Shown piece after piece: positions 45,769 through 55,773 of a stretch of DNA of 64,000 bases (position 1 is its first letter; every line of letters starts with the position of its first letter). The translations under genes and the position numbers were made by a program. The notes below the pieces were generated by a model. That model worked only from the letters and a program-made list of their open reading frames with translations, ran no database searches and had not been told where the DNA came from. The DNA lies in contig NZ_QARE02000008.1 of assembly GCF_003052515.2 (NCBI RefSeq), forward strand, positions 124,001-188,000, read 5' to 3'. The stretch comes from Pseudomonas sp. RIT409 (GTDB lineage Bacteria > Pseudomonadota > Gammaproteobacteria > Pseudomonadales > Pseudomonadaceae).

Positions 45769-45956
45769 GATGCATACCTCGGTGTCGTGTTTCGTTTCAA
45801 GTCTTGACCGTCGTGGCCGTGGAATGAAAGTTACGCCCGAGCTGCTTTCAGAAAAAATCTTTTCTGCCACTAGCCCATATCACGCCAATTAATACATGGC
45901 TGCAGCCCTTGTTCTTTAAGGGCTGCAGCCTGCGGCAATGTGTCGCTCCGAATGAC

Positions 45957-47123
45957 TTAGCGGGTCAGAAAGCGGAAATCCGAGGGTGAATCGAAGTCGA
46001 TTTTCTGCACGGTCTCGCCCAGAAGACCGGTTTGGGCGTCGAAGCGAACAGTGACGATCTGGTTGCTTTTCTGATTGGCGATCAATACGAAATGGCCGCT
46101 GGGGTCGAAGGCGAATTCACGAGGCTCTTTGCCTTCCACGGAGCGGCGCTGGATCTCTTTCAACTGCCCGTTCTTGGCGTCGATGCTGAACACCAGCAAC
46201 TCGTTGACCTCACCCCGGTTGGCCACGTACAGAAACCTGCCGTCCGGCGATGTGTGCAGGCCGCCGGCAGCGCGGTATTGCTGGCCGTCCTGCTTGGCCA
46301 AGTCCACCAGTTGCGTACGTTTGAACACGCCGTCGTGATAATCGAACACCGCGACTTGGGCGCTCATTTCCGTGGTCAGCCAAGCGTGTTTCCCATCTTT
46401 GCTGAACAGCAGATGGCGTGGGCCGCTCCCGGGTGGCAGCTCCACGGCGGGCATTTTGGCAGGTTTGAGGGGCTGGGCCTGTTGAGGGTCATAGTTGAAA
46501 ACGAACAGCTTGTCGGCACCCAGGTCCATCGCGACCAGGTATTTGCCATCCGGCGTGGGCACTGCCGCGTGCACATGGGACGACGCTTGGCGCTCGGGAT
46601 TGACCTTGCTCGCGGGGTGGGTGGCGGTCTGAACGACCGGGGCCAGTTTGCCGTCCTTGCCCACGGGTACTACCGCCAGGGAACCCCCCGGATCGGGATG
46701 GACTGCATAGTTGGCGACGAACAGGAAACGCCCGTCAGCGCTCAGGTTGGAGTGAGTAGGCTCTTCGCCTTTGCTGTCGATCTGATTGATGAACGAAACG
46801 GCGTGGGTTTTGGGGTCAATGGAAAAGCTGCTGACTTTGCCCACCACGTCAGTCTGGCCTGGGCCGTTTTCGTTGACGGCGAACAGATGACGCTGGTCCT
46901 TGGAGAGGGTGAGCCAAGAGGGGTTCTCGCTTTTGATCACTTGGCGCGGGGAGGCATCGAGCTGCCCGCTTTGCGTATTGAAGCCATAGCGGTAAATACC
47001 TTCGCTGGCACCGGCAGTATAAGCGCCGACCAGCACATCGTAATCGGTCATGGTTTTAGCCTGAGCGGAAAGAGCGGTAAGGCTGCTGGCAAGCACCAGC
47101 CAGGGCAAGAGTCGGGGAGTCAT
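45957..47123 (-). CDS. exported lactonase-family beta-propeller protein
   Basis: The 388-residue protein has a signal peptide (LPWLVLASSLTALSAQA). Seven-bladed propeller repeats carry DGRFLFVANY, DGKYLVAMDLG and DGRFLYVANRG motifs, typical of the YbhE/6-phosphogluconolactonase family. Members hydrolyse sugar lactones; the signal peptide suggests a periplasmic site. It lies at the edge of a sugar-acid cluster, so it might open an aldonolactone before uptake, but this link is inferred. The start at 47123 places the signal peptide first. Confidence 0.85.
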   Translation of the reverse strand: MTPRLLPWLVLASSLTALSAQAKTMTDYDVLVGAYTAGASEGIYRYGFNTQSGQLDASPRQVIKSENPSWLTLSKDQRHLFAVNENGPGQTDVVGKVSSFSIDPKTHAVSFINQIDSKGEEPTHSNLSADGRFLFVANYAVHPDPGGSLAVVPVGKDGKLAPVVQTATHPASKVNPERQASSHVHAAVPTPDGKYLVAMDLGADKLFVFNYDPQQAQPLKPAKMPAVELPPGSGPRHLLFSKDGKHAWLTTEMSAQVAVFDYHDGVFKRTQLVDLAKQDGQQYRAAGGLHTSPDGRFLYVANRGEVNELLVFSIDAKNGQLKEIQRRSVEGKEPREFAFDPSGHFVLIANQKSNQIVTVRFDAQTGLLGETVQKIDFDSPSDFRFLTR

Positions 47124-47380
47124 TTGAGCTATCTCGTTGTTGATAGTGTTGGCGCGCGTTCACGCGTGAGTCAGGGCTAAGACAGCGGAGCACGGGAGGT
47201 AGTTGCCACCCCCACAGAGCAGACGCGGTGGCCAGGTGTGTCCTTTACGCCGGCGGCACAGCCGCCTTGAAACCGGGGTGTATCAAGCAGAGGGGATGGG
47301 CAGGCTTGCCGGTCGCTGCGGGCCAGGCCGTCCGAGTGCGGCCTGGGCAAGCCAAACTCGCGAGTGGAGAACAGCCGTAC

Positions 47381-47671
47381 TCATTCGTCTTCTTCGTCAT
47401 CCCCCGCCGAGAACGCCTCGAGCACCACGAGGCGGTGGTCGGCGTTACCGTCGTTGATCACCCAGCTTTGCAAGGTCTCGTCGAATTCCGCGGTGTCGAC
47501 CTGCGCCAGCGAAAAACGCCAGACCTTGCGCTCGCGGCCGTCCATGCTTTCGATTTGCAGCCCTTCGTCGAGGGTGAACTCGAACGCGTGGAGGCCGTCG
47601 ATTTCCAGCATGCCGTGAGCGGTCAGGGCTTGTTGCAGTACCGCACGCAGATTTTCAGGGGTGGTGGTCAT
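47381..47671 (-). CDS. hypothetical small acidic protein
   Basis: The 96-residue product starts at ATG 47671; an upstream in-frame ATG at 47686 would add five residues, and neither start has a strong ribosome-binding site. It is acidic, with a DDEEDE end and no signal peptide, and contains LEIDGLHAFEFTLDEGLQIE followed by WRFSLAQVD. Size and charge recall small chaperone-like proteins, but no family is recognised. It sits between the lactonase and an MFS transporter on the same strand. Confidence 0.7.
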   Translation of the reverse strand: MTTTPENLRAVLQQALTAHGMLEIDGLHAFEFTLDEGLQIESMDGRERKVWRFSLAQVDTAEFDETLQSWVINDGNADHRLVVLEAFSAGDDEEDE

Positions 47672-47743
47672 GGCAAGGCTTCGCATAGGGTAAAGCGCGA
47701 ATGATAGGCCAAAAGTCAGTCGCGCTCCCAGACAATCGACCCG

Positions 47744-49069
47744 TCATTCGGCGCTGGCCTCCTTCGCGTAATAGCGCGCCGGTATGCCCCAGACGATCAG
47801 GGCGATTGCCAACACGCTCACGGCGAAAAGTGCGAACAACGCCGGTGTGGCCGTGCCAGTGAGGTCTTTGATCCGCCCCACCATGAACGGCGCAATGATG
47901 CCGCCTAGCTGGCCCAGGGAGTTGATCAGCGCGATCCCAGCGGCGGCCGCGATACCGGTCAGAAAACGCGGCGGGATGGTCCAGAAGATCGGCATCCAGG
48001 CGATGATGCCGGTCATGATCAGCGTCATCCCGATCATCAGTGGCAACAACTGCGCTGGAAACAGCGCACAGACCAAGTAGCCGAGCGCCGTGAGGGTGGC
48101 ACAGCCTGCCATGTGCCAGCGACGCTCGCGATGGCGGTCGGAACTGGCGCCGATCAGCAGGTTGCCGATGACCGCCCCGAGATAAGGAATGACGGTCAGC
48201 AGCCCGATGTTCATCGTGTCCACCACGCCCGCGCTCTTGATCAGTTGTGGCATCCAGAACAACAGCCCTGTCAGCGCCATGACCAGGCACAAATAGATCG
48301 CCGACATCACATACGTGGTCGGGTGCTTCCAGATGTCCTTGACCGTTTGCGATGTGGCAGGCCGGGATTCGTTGGCCATGCGCGCCAGCACCACCTGCTT
48401 TTCCTGAGCGCTGAGCCAGGGGGCGTCTTCGATCCGGTCCTTGACCAGCCAGAACACCACCCCGCCGAGCAGCACCGAAGGGATGCCTTCCAGCAAGAAC
48501 AACCAGCGCCAGCCCGCCATGCCCATGACGCCATCGAAGTGACCGAGAATCAACCCGGCGATCGGACCACCCACGATTCCACACAGGCAAATGGAGCTCT
48601 TGAAATAGGAATTGACCCGCGCCCGGCGGGTGCTTGGGTACCACTGTGTGAAGAAATACAGCACCCCTGGGACGAAGCCCGCCTCCATGACGCCAATCAG
48701 GAAGCGCAGCGTGTAGAACCAGAATTCGGTCTGCACGAACATCATGCACGCCGATGCGACACCCCAAGACACCATGATGCGAGCGATCCAGATTCGCGCG
48801 CCGATCTTGTGCAGCAAGACATTGCTGGGCACTTCGAACAGGAAGTACCCCACGAAAAACAGACTGGCGCCCAAGCCGTAAACCGTCTCGCTGAACCCCA
48901 GGTCACTGGCCATCTGCAGTTTGGCGAAGCTGATGTTCACCCGGTCCAGGTAAGCGAAGAGAAAACAGCAGATGAACAGCGGCACGATGCGCCAACTGAC
49001 CTTGCGGTAGATGCGGTCTTCCAGCGCATCGGTGTCGACCTGTTCCAGCGGGATAGCGTTGGCAGTCAT
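47744..49069 (-). CDS. MFS transporter, anion:cation symporter (sugar-acid) type
   Basis: The 441-residue protein has about 12 membrane segments. The first is FICCFLFAYLDRVNISFAKL, with the Asp-Arg-x-Asn signature of the ACS family that carries glucarate, galactonate, phthalate and similar acids. ATG 49069 is preferred over 49126 because GAGGT lies eight bases upstream and the added 19 residues look non-conserved. It is in line with the semialdehyde dehydrogenase gene but separated from it by an REP doublet. Probable substrate: a sugar acid that feeds the pathway encoded alongside. Confidence 0.9.
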   Translation of the reverse strand: MTANAIPLEQVDTDALEDRIYRKVSWRIVPLFICCFLFAYLDRVNISFAKLQMASDLGFSETVYGLGASLFFVGYFLFEVPSNVLLHKIGARIWIARIMVSWGVASACMMFVQTEFWFYTLRFLIGVMEAGFVPGVLYFFTQWYPSTRRARVNSYFKSSICLCGIVGGPIAGLILGHFDGVMGMAGWRWLFLLEGIPSVLLGGVVFWLVKDRIEDAPWLSAQEKQVVLARMANESRPATSQTVKDIWKHPTTYVMSAIYLCLVMALTGLLFWMPQLIKSAGVVDTMNIGLLTVIPYLGAVIGNLLIGASSDRHRERRWHMAGCATLTALGYLVCALFPAQLLPLMIGMTLIMTGIIAWMPIFWTIPPRFLTGIAAAAGIALINSLGQLGGIIAPFMVGRIKDLTGTATPALFALFAVSVLAIALIVWGIPARYYAKEASAE

Positions 49070-49111
49070 GGGGCGCACCTCGATTGTTTTTATAGATGTA
49101 TCGGTGTTGCT

Positions 49112-49172
49112 CGCTCCCACGCTCAAGGCTGCAGCGTCTGACGTGACGCGCAGCGTTTGGCGCGTGGGAGCG
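49112..49172. repeat. REP doublet between the dehydrogenase and MFS genes
   Basis: CGCTCCCACGC (49112-49122) and its exact complement (49162-49172) flank a 39-base centre. This is the common Pseudomonas REP motif in inverted pair form. It fills the gap between two genes of one catabolic cluster and could affect message stability between them. Confidence 0.75.
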
Positions 49173-49177
49173 ATCGA

Positions 49178-50758
49178 TTACCAGCCGTGGGTGGTATTGA
49201 CGCCATCCACCAGCCGCTGAATGCCCAGGGGGTTCGCATTTTTCAGGGCATCAGGCAGCGCACTGTCGGGGTAATTCTGGAAACACACGGGCCGCAAGTA
49301 GCGGTCGATCGCCAGGGTGCCGACCGACGTGCCTCGAGCATCGGACGTGGCGGGGTACGGGCCGCCGTGGACCATGGCATCAACCACTTCGACGCCGGTG
49401 GGATAGCCGTTGATGAGGATGCGCCCCACCTTCTGCTCCAGTAGCCCGGTCAGTTCGCTGAAACGCTGCAGATCATCGCCGTCGACCAGCAACGTTGCGG
49501 TGAGCTGACCATGCAAGCCGAGCAAGGCGTCGGTGAGCTGGGCCTGATCGGCCACTTCGACAACGATGGACGTCGGGCCGAAGACTTCCTCCTGCAGCAA
49601 CGCATCGCCCTCCAACAGCAGGCGCACATCAGCTTTGAACAACTGCGGATGAGCTTGATCGCCCTGCTGATGACTGCCAGCCAGTTGCTCGATGCCAGCG
49701 TGCGACTGCAGCGCCTTCAGGCCTCGGGTATAGCTGCCCAGAGTGCCGGCGTTGAGCATCGTCTGGGGCGGCTGATCGTTGATCTGATCGGCAAGACGCT
49801 TCTGGAACTCAGTGAAGGCAGGCGAACGCACGCCGATGATCAGGCCGGGGTTGGTGCAGAATTGACCGCAACCTTGCACGATGGAAGCGGCCAGCTCAGT
49901 GGCGATGCGTTCACTGCGCGCCTCCAGCGCCTGCGGCAGGATGATCACCGGATTGATGCTCGACATCTCGGCGAACACCGGAATGGGCTGAGGTCGCGCG
50001 GCGGCCATGTCACACAGCGCCCGACCGCCTTTGAGCGAACCCGTGAAGCCCACTGCCTGAATGGCCGGATGCTTGACGAGCCACTCGCCGACCCCACCGC
50101 CATAGATCATGTTGAAAACGCCATTGGGCATGCCGGTCCTTTCAGCGGCCCGCACCAACGCGCCAGCGACGATTTCCGCGGTGGCCATGTGACCGCTGTG
50201 GGCCTTGAATACCACGGGGCAGCCGGCGGCCAAAGCCGACGCCGTGTCACCGCCCGCCGTGGAAAATGCCAACGGAAAGTTGCTGGCGCCGAATACCGCG
50301 ACGGGGCCCAGGCCGATGCGGTACTGGCGCAAATCGGGACGAGGTGCAGGTTTGCGATCCGGCAGCGGTAGGTCGATGCGCGCGCCGTAGAAATCGCCAC
50401 GGCGCAAGACCTTGGCGAACAGGCGCATCTGGCCGGTCACGCGGGCACGCTCGCCTTGAATGCGAGCGGTCGGCAGCGCGGTTTCACGGCACACGGTGGC
50501 GATGAACTCGTCATCCAGCGCGTCGATTTCGTCGGCAATCGCATCGAGGAACTGTGCGCGTTTTTCTGCGCTCAAGGCGCGGTACATCGGGTAGGCCGAT
50601 GCAGCGGCTCTGGCGGCGGCGTCCACTTCGGCTTCCGTCGCCTGATGGAAGTCATAGGGAAGATGCTCGCCGGTGTGGGCATCGACGCTGTAGACGATGA
50701 TGCTGCCTGCGGCGCTACGGGCGCCATTGATGAAATTGTGGCCTGTGATGGGGAACAT
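49178..50758 (-). CDS. NADP-type alpha-ketoglutaric semialdehyde dehydrogenase
   Basis: The 526-residue product matches the usual size of this aldehyde dehydrogenase subfamily. Visible motifs are the cofactor region FGASNFPLAFSTAGGDTASA, the catalytic-Glu segment FAEMSSINPV and the catalytic-Cys segment GCGQFCTNPGL. It oxidises 2-oxoglutarate semialdehyde to 2-oxoglutarate, the last step of non-phosphorylating pentonate and hexarate breakdown. ATG 50758 has GGAG eight bases upstream; an upstream extension to 50806 is not supported. Neighbours supply the two preceding dehydration steps. Confidence 0.92.
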   Translation of the reverse strand: MFPITGHNFINGARSAAGSIIVYSVDAHTGEHLPYDFHQATEAEVDAAARAAASAYPMYRALSAEKRAQFLDAIADEIDALDDEFIATVCRETALPTARIQGERARVTGQMRLFAKVLRRGDFYGARIDLPLPDRKPAPRPDLRQYRIGLGPVAVFGASNFPLAFSTAGGDTASALAAGCPVVFKAHSGHMATAEIVAGALVRAAERTGMPNGVFNMIYGGGVGEWLVKHPAIQAVGFTGSLKGGRALCDMAAARPQPIPVFAEMSSINPVIILPQALEARSERIATELAASIVQGCGQFCTNPGLIIGVRSPAFTEFQKRLADQINDQPPQTMLNAGTLGSYTRGLKALQSHAGIEQLAGSHQQGDQAHPQLFKADVRLLLEGDALLQEEVFGPTSIVVEVADQAQLTDALLGLHGQLTATLLVDGDDLQRFSELTGLLEQKVGRILINGYPTGVEVVDAMVHGGPYPATSDARGTSVGTLAIDRYLRPVCFQNYPDSALPDALKNANPLGIQRLVDGVNTTHGW

Positions 50759-50892
50759 GAACGGTACTCCGGTGGCGGGGTCGTTCCTCCACAGCGCCTG
50801 GCACAAGCTGCAGACGCCTGCACCGAGCGGAGCGGAGGGTTCGCGAGGGCATTGCCCGTCGAACCTAGGAACGATCGAGTTGGCGTTGTCGT

Positions 50893-51885
50893 TTAAAGCT
50901 GTGTGATTCCACCCGGCTGAAACACCGCCTCGGTCGCAGCGATGCCATTGACCAGGGGTGCGCCAAACTCACGCTGGCTGATCTCGAAGTGGTCTCCCGG
51001 CCGGGTCTTGACCCCGTCGGCGAAGGACAGCGTCGCCGTGCCGAAGAAATGCACATGCACGTCACCCGGGCGCAGGAACTGGCTGTATTTGAAATGGTGG
51101 TATTCGAGGTTCTCCAGGCTGTGGCACATGTTGGCCTCACCACTGAGGAACTCTTTCTCCCACAGCACCTGGCCGTCGCGCAGGATGCGGCTGGTGCCTG
51201 CCAGATGCTGCGGCAAGTCGCCGACGCGCAGCTCAGGGCCGAATGAGCAGGCGCGGAGCTTCGAATGCGCCAGATACAAGTAATTCTTGCGCTCCATGAT
51301 GTGGTCGGAGAACTCGTTGCCGATGGCAAAACCCAGCCGGTAGGGCTTGCCATCGTTGCCGATCACGTACAGGCCGCTCAGTTCCGGTTCCTCACCGGCA
51401 TCTTCCGAGAACGGCGGTTGCGGGAAGGCCTCGCCGGGGCGCACGACAATGCTGCCGTCCCCTTTGTAGAACCACTCCGGTTGCACCCCTGCCTGACCGG
51501 CCTGAGGCTTTCCGCCTTCGATGCCCCATTTGAAGATGCGCATGGTGTCGGTCATGGCCGACTCGTCATTGCCGTGTTGGTGCATCTTGTCCCGGGCCGA
51601 GGCGCTGCCCAAGTGGGTCAGGCCCGTGCCGCTGACCAGCAAGTGCGCAGGATCGGGGTGATCCAGCGGCGGCAGGATGCGCAAATCGGCGCGCAATTGC
51701 GAATAGTCGTGGCTGTCACCGAGCCCCAGGCTATCGACCTGCTCAGCCAGGGAAATATGTTTATCGATGGCTGCCAAGGCCAGGTCGCGGGTGCTGGTCG
51801 CGCCCTGCACTTCACGCACCAGCGCACCGTCCACCAACCCGACACGGCGCTGACCATTACCCAATTCGAATTGAACCAAATGCAT
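50893..51885 (-). CDS. AraD1-family 2-keto-3-deoxy-pentonate dehydratase (FAH fold)
   Basis: The 330-residue protein has the fumarylacetoacetate-hydrolase-type fold with the VSGTGLTHLGSA motif, a FKWGIEGG segment, YVIGNDGKPYRLGFAIGNEF and a metal-site MCHSLENLEYHHFKY segment. AraD1 proteins dehydrate 2-keto-3-deoxy-L-arabonate, or a similar acid, to 2-oxoglutarate semialdehyde. ATG 51885 has AAGGAG seven bases upstream. Next to the semialdehyde dehydrogenase and opposite the pentonate dehydratase, it forms the middle step of the route. Exact stereochemistry of the substrate cannot be read from the sequence. Confidence 0.88.
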   Translation of the reverse strand: MHLVQFELGNGQRRVGLVDGALVREVQGATSTRDLALAAIDKHISLAEQVDSLGLGDSHDYSQLRADLRILPPLDHPDPAHLLVSGTGLTHLGSASARDKMHQHGNDESAMTDTMRIFKWGIEGGKPQAGQAGVQPEWFYKGDGSIVVRPGEAFPQPPFSEDAGEEPELSGLYVIGNDGKPYRLGFAIGNEFSDHIMERKNYLYLAHSKLRACSFGPELRVGDLPQHLAGTSRILRDGQVLWEKEFLSGEANMCHSLENLEYHHFKYSQFLRPGDVHVHFFGTATLSFADGVKTRPGDHFEISQREFGAPLVNGIAATEAVFQPGGITQL

Positions 51886-51969
51886 GTGAACACTCCTTCT
51901 GTGAGCTATGCCACGCCTCGTGATCGCGGACACGCGGTGCCTCGACCCGATGTGGCCGCAATCAAACTG

Positions 51970-53283
51970 TCAGCGCGAATGGGCGCTGGAGGCGAATTCG
52001 CTTTCCGGCAGTACGTGCTTGCGTTCGAGCACGCGGTACACCACACCCGTCAGGATCAAGCCGCACACCATTACGCCCGACAGGAAATAAAGCCCCGTGG
52101 CAAGGTTGCCGGTTATTTCTTTCAGCCAGCCGATGACGAATGGCCCAATGTAGCCACCGAGATTGCCCACCGAGTTGATGAGTGCGATGCCCGCAGCCGC
52201 GCTGGCGCCGGCGAAGAATCGTCCCGGCAACGTCCAGAAAATTGCGGTGCAGGAAAACAGGGAAAACGCCACCAGGCACAGCGCCGCCAATTGCCACACC
52301 GGTGCGCCCAGGTAAGCACTGAAGAACAGGCCCAACGCACCGATGACATACAACACAGCCAAATGGCCGTAGCGGTCATTCAGGCGGTCGGAACTGCGCG
52401 GGACGATCAACAAACCAACGATGCCGAAAATGTAGGGCACGGCGGACACGAAACCGGTGACCAGGTCGCTGCCGCCGAACTGTTTGATCAGCGTGGGTAG
52501 CCACAAGCCCAACCCGTAAATGCTCAGGGTGACAGGCAAGTAGAACAGCGCCAGTAACAAGACCCGCGAGTCTTTCAGGGCGCGCAACGGATTGCCATGG
52601 CGCGTCTGACCGTAGGTGTCCAGGTCACGTTTCAGCTCGCCGGCCAGCCAGTCTTTCTCGACCGGGTCCATCCAGTTGACGTCTTTAGGACCGTCCGGCA
52701 ACCAGCGCAGCACAGGCCAGGTCAGCAGGATTGCAGGGGCGCCGATGCACAGGAACAACCATTGCCAGCCGTGCAGGCCGCCAATGCCTTCCATGCCCAG
52801 CAGCCCGCCGGAAATCGGGCCGGTGATCATCATCGCAATGGGTTGCGAGAGGATGAACAGCCCCAGGATCTTGCCGCGATGGCGGACCGGGAACCACTGG
52901 GTGATGTAGTACAGCACGCCGGGGAAGAAGCCAGCTTCCGCCGCGCCGAGCAGAAAGCGCATCACATAGAAGCTGGTCGGCCCCTGTATGAACGCCATGC
53001 CCATGGTGATCGCACCCCAGGTGACCATGATCCGCGCAAACCAACGCCGGGCGCCAAACCGTTCGAGCATCAGGTTGCTGGGGATTTCCAACAGAAAGTA
53101 GCCGATGAAGAACAGCCCTGCGCCCAGGCCATAAGCGGCATCACCGATGCCGACGTCTGCGCCCATGTGCAATTTGGCGAAGCCCACGGCAGATCGGTCC
53201 ACATAGGCGATCAGGTACAGCAGGATCAGAAACGGGATGAGTTTCAAGGTGATGCGGCGAATAAGCCTCAGTTCCTGGCTCAT
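51970..53283 (-). CDS. MFS transporter, sugar-acid type (second of the cluster)
   Basis: The 437-residue protein has 12 predicted membrane segments, starting LIPFLILLYLIAYVDRSAVG, and the GRF-type loops of ACS-family carriers. ATG 53283 is preferred with GGAG upstream; a GTG five codons earlier is possible. It is the first minus-strand gene from the shared divergent promoter, followed by the AraD1 and dehydrogenase genes, so it is the likeliest uptake system for the pentonate. Two different carriers in one cluster suggest more than one substrate. Confidence 0.9.
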   Translation of the reverse strand: MSQELRLIRRITLKLIPFLILLYLIAYVDRSAVGFAKLHMGADVGIGDAAYGLGAGLFFIGYFLLEIPSNLMLERFGARRWFARIMVTWGAITMGMAFIQGPTSFYVMRFLLGAAEAGFFPGVLYYITQWFPVRHRGKILGLFILSQPIAMMITGPISGGLLGMEGIGGLHGWQWLFLCIGAPAILLTWPVLRWLPDGPKDVNWMDPVEKDWLAGELKRDLDTYGQTRHGNPLRALKDSRVLLLALFYLPVTLSIYGLGLWLPTLIKQFGGSDLVTGFVSAVPYIFGIVGLLIVPRSSDRLNDRYGHLAVLYVIGALGLFFSAYLGAPVWQLAALCLVAFSLFSCTAIFWTLPGRFFAGASAAAGIALINSVGNLGGYIGPFVIGWLKEITGNLATGLYFLSGVMVCGLILTGVVYRVLERKHVLPESEFASSAHSR

Positions 53284-53401
53284 GCAAGCGGTCTCCACAT
53301 TGTTTTTGTTATGGAAGGCTCGGGGCTCGCCTCTGACTTCGTGTGTGCCGAGACTGCAGGAGATTGGCTGACAGGGTCGTCCCTCGATAGGATCCGACTA
53401 T

Positions 53402-53414
53402 ATAGTAATACTAT
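53402..53414. promoter_or_regulatory. putative FadR/GntR-type operator
   Basis: ATAGTA-A-TACTAT is a perfect inverted repeat matching the TNGTNNNACNA pattern common to FadR-subfamily regulators. It lies between the divergent MFS and dehydratase genes, about 90 bases before the dehydratase start. The nearby FadR-type regulator (56520-57236) is the obvious candidate to bind it. Confidence 0.65.
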
Positions 53415-53503
53415 TTACGGTTACAACACTTCCAATCGCCAGAATTTCGGCCTATTTTACTCACCACGCTAAAAATTAAGTCTTACAATAAGAGTGCTGA
53501 TTT

Positions 53504-55246
53504 ATGTCTGATTCCAATAAGAAACCTACCCTGCGTTCGGCCCAGTGGTTCGGCACCGCCGACAAGAACGGCTTCATGTACCGCAGCTGGATGAAGAACC
53601 AGGGCATCGCCGACCATCAGTTCCACGGCAAACCTATTATCGGCATCTGTAACACCTGGTCCGAACTGACCCCCTGCAACGCCCATTTCCGAACCATCGC
53701 CGAGCACGTCAAGCGTGGCGTTATCGAGGCCGGTGGTTTCCCGGTCGAGTTTCCTGTCTTCTCCAACGGCGAATCGAACCTGCGTCCGACTGCCATGCTC
53801 ACGCGCAACCTGGCGAGCATGGACGTGGAAGAAGCCATCCGCGGTAACCCGATCGACGGCGTGGTATTGCTGACCGGGTGCGACAAGACCACCCCTGCCC
53901 TGCTGATGGGCGCGGCCAGTTGCGATGTGCCCGCCATCGTCGTCACCGGCGGGCCTATGCTCAACGGCAAACACAAAGGTAAGGACATCGGCGCGGGCAC
54001 CATCGTCTGGCAAATGCACGAGTCCTATAAGGCTGGCCAGATCAGCCTCGACGAATTCCTCTCCGCCGAAGCGGGCATGTCCCGGTCGGCAGGCACCTGC
54101 AATACCATGGGCACCGCGTCGACCATGGCCTGCATGGCCGAGGCCCTGGGCACTTCATTGCCACATAACGCCGCCATCCCGGCGGTGGACGCTCGCCGCT
54201 ACGTGCTGGCGCACATGTCAGGCATGCGGGCGGTGCAGATGGTGAACGAAGACCTGCGGCTGTCGAAGATCCTGACCAAAGAAGCCTTCGAAAACGCCAT
54301 CCGAGTCAACGCGGCGATTGGGGGGTCGACCAATGCGGTGATTCACCTCAAGGCCATCGCGGGGCGCATTGGCGTGGACCTGGAGCTAGACGACTGGACC
54401 CGCATCGGCCGCGGCACGCCGACCATTGTCGATCTGCAGCCCTCCGGTCGTTTTCTGATGGAGGAGTTCTACTACGCCGGCGGCCTGCCCGCGGTGCTTC
54501 GGCGCATGGACGAAGCCAGTCTGCTGCCCCATCCGAACGCCTTGACGGTCAACGGCAAGAGCCTGCGGGAGAACGTGAAGCATTCGCCGATTTACGGTGA
54601 GGACGAAGTCATCCGCGCACTGGACAACCCGATCCGCGCCGATGGTGGGATCTGCGTTCTGCGCGGCAACCTGGCGCCGCAAGGTGCGGTGCTCAAGCCT
54701 TCCGCCGCCACGCCGGCGCTGATGCAGCATCGAGGGCGTGCCGTGGTGTTCGACAATTTCGATATCTATAAAGAGCGCATCAACGACCCGAACCTGGACG
54801 TGGACGCCAACAGCATTCTGGTCATGAAGAACTGCGGACCGAAGGGTTATCCGGGGATGGCCGAAGTGGGCAACATGGGCCTGCCTGCCAAGCTGCTGGC
54901 GCAGGGCGTAACCGACATGGTGCGTATTTCCGACGCGCGCATGAGCGGCACCGCGTACGGCACGGTCGTATTGCACGTTGCGCCGGAGGCGGCAGCGGGT
55001 GGGCCGTTGGCGGTGGTGAAGGAAGGCGACTGGATCGAGCTGGACTGCGCCACTGGGCGCCTGCATCTGGACATTTCCCAGGAGGAACTCGATGCGCGTC
55101 TCGCCGATTGGCAGGCTCCGCAGCAGAAGCTGATTGGGGGCTATCGTCAGTTGTACATCGACCACGTGATGCAGGCCGATCAAGGCTGTGATTTCGACTT
55201 CTTGGTGGGCACCCGCGGGGCTGAGGTGCCACGGCATTCTCATTGA
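53504..55246 (+). CDS. IlvD/Edd-family pentonate dehydratase (L-arabonate dehydratase type)
   Basis: The 580-residue protein has the three conserved Fe-S cysteines in GICNTWSELTPCN, LTGCDKTTPA and SAGTCNTMG, and the C-terminal block RISDARMSGTAYG. The N-terminal QWFGTADKNGFMYRSW pattern is that of the sugar-acid branch (L-arabonate, D-xylonate, D-fuconate), not dihydroxyacid dehydratase. It would remove water from a pentonate to give 2-keto-3-deoxy-pentonate. It is divergent from the transporter/AraD1/dehydrogenase genes and shares their operator region. No sugar dehydrogenase is present, so the cluster probably uses preformed sugar acids. Confidence 0.9.
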   Translation: MSDSNKKPTLRSAQWFGTADKNGFMYRSWMKNQGIADHQFHGKPIIGICNTWSELTPCNAHFRTIAEHVKRGVIEAGGFPVEFPVFSNGESNLRPTAMLTRNLASMDVEEAIRGNPIDGVVLLTGCDKTTPALLMGAASCDVPAIVVTGGPMLNGKHKGKDIGAGTIVWQMHESYKAGQISLDEFLSAEAGMSRSAGTCNTMGTASTMACMAEALGTSLPHNAAIPAVDARRYVLAHMSGMRAVQMVNEDLRLSKILTKEAFENAIRVNAAIGGSTNAVIHLKAIAGRIGVDLELDDWTRIGRGTPTIVDLQPSGRFLMEEFYYAGGLPAVLRRMDEASLLPHPNALTVNGKSLRENVKHSPIYGEDEVIRALDNPIRADGGICVLRGNLAPQGAVLKPSAATPALMQHRGRAVVFDNFDIYKERINDPNLDVDANSILVMKNCGPKGYPGMAEVGNMGLPAKLLAQGVTDMVRISDARMSGTAYGTVVLHVAPEAAAGGPLAVVKEGDWIELDCATGRLHLDISQEELDARLADWQAPQQKLIGGYRQLYIDHVMQADQGCDFDFLVGTRGAEVPRHSH

Positions 55247-55431
55247 GATCAATGGCCGTAGCCACGCTCAGGCGCCCATCAGACCACAGGGGTGCTGGCG
55301 CGGTGTGGCTAAAACTGAGGGCAGATCCGTTTGCGCGTGGGCTGGGAGTTGGTTTCGCCCCTTACGGGCAACTTCCTTGTGGAGCGGTCCTCGGTGTCGG
55401 AACCGATGGCTTCGTAGGTATGGCTGAAATC

Positions 55432-55754
55432 GGGGCAGATCCGTTTGCGCGTGGACTGGGAGCTAGGGTTTCGCCCCTTTACGGGCGACTCCATTTTTGT
55501 CTTGGCAAAATGGAGGAAAACCGCTTGCTCCTGGTTTGGCCCTGACTGCGTCAGGGTTCCTTCCCTCCGGTGCCGCTCCGTGGGCCCGCCGCGGACGGCC
55601 ATCCATGGCCGCGCGGCTTTCGCGGCTCCCGGCCGCTCAACCCACTCCACGACACCTCCGCTCAGCCTGCACCCAAGTCGCGTTCGGCGGTGGCTGGGCT
55701 GTTTTTGTAAGGAAGATCAAAAGCGAAGAGCGAAAAGCGGAGCATAGCTTGGTT
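55432..55754. repeat. long repeat, copy A
   Basis: A roughly 320-base unit starts GGGGCAGATCCGTTTGCGCG and ends in the GCTTGGTT segment. It contains hairpin 1 (CTCCATTTTTG with its partner CAAAATGGAG), hairpin 2 (CCCTGAC-TGC-GTCAGGG, 55540-55556) and the palindrome GGCCATCCATGGCC. It is nearly identical to copy B. Confidence 0.85.
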
Positions 55755-55773
55755 ATCGGCGCTGCTGAGATGG

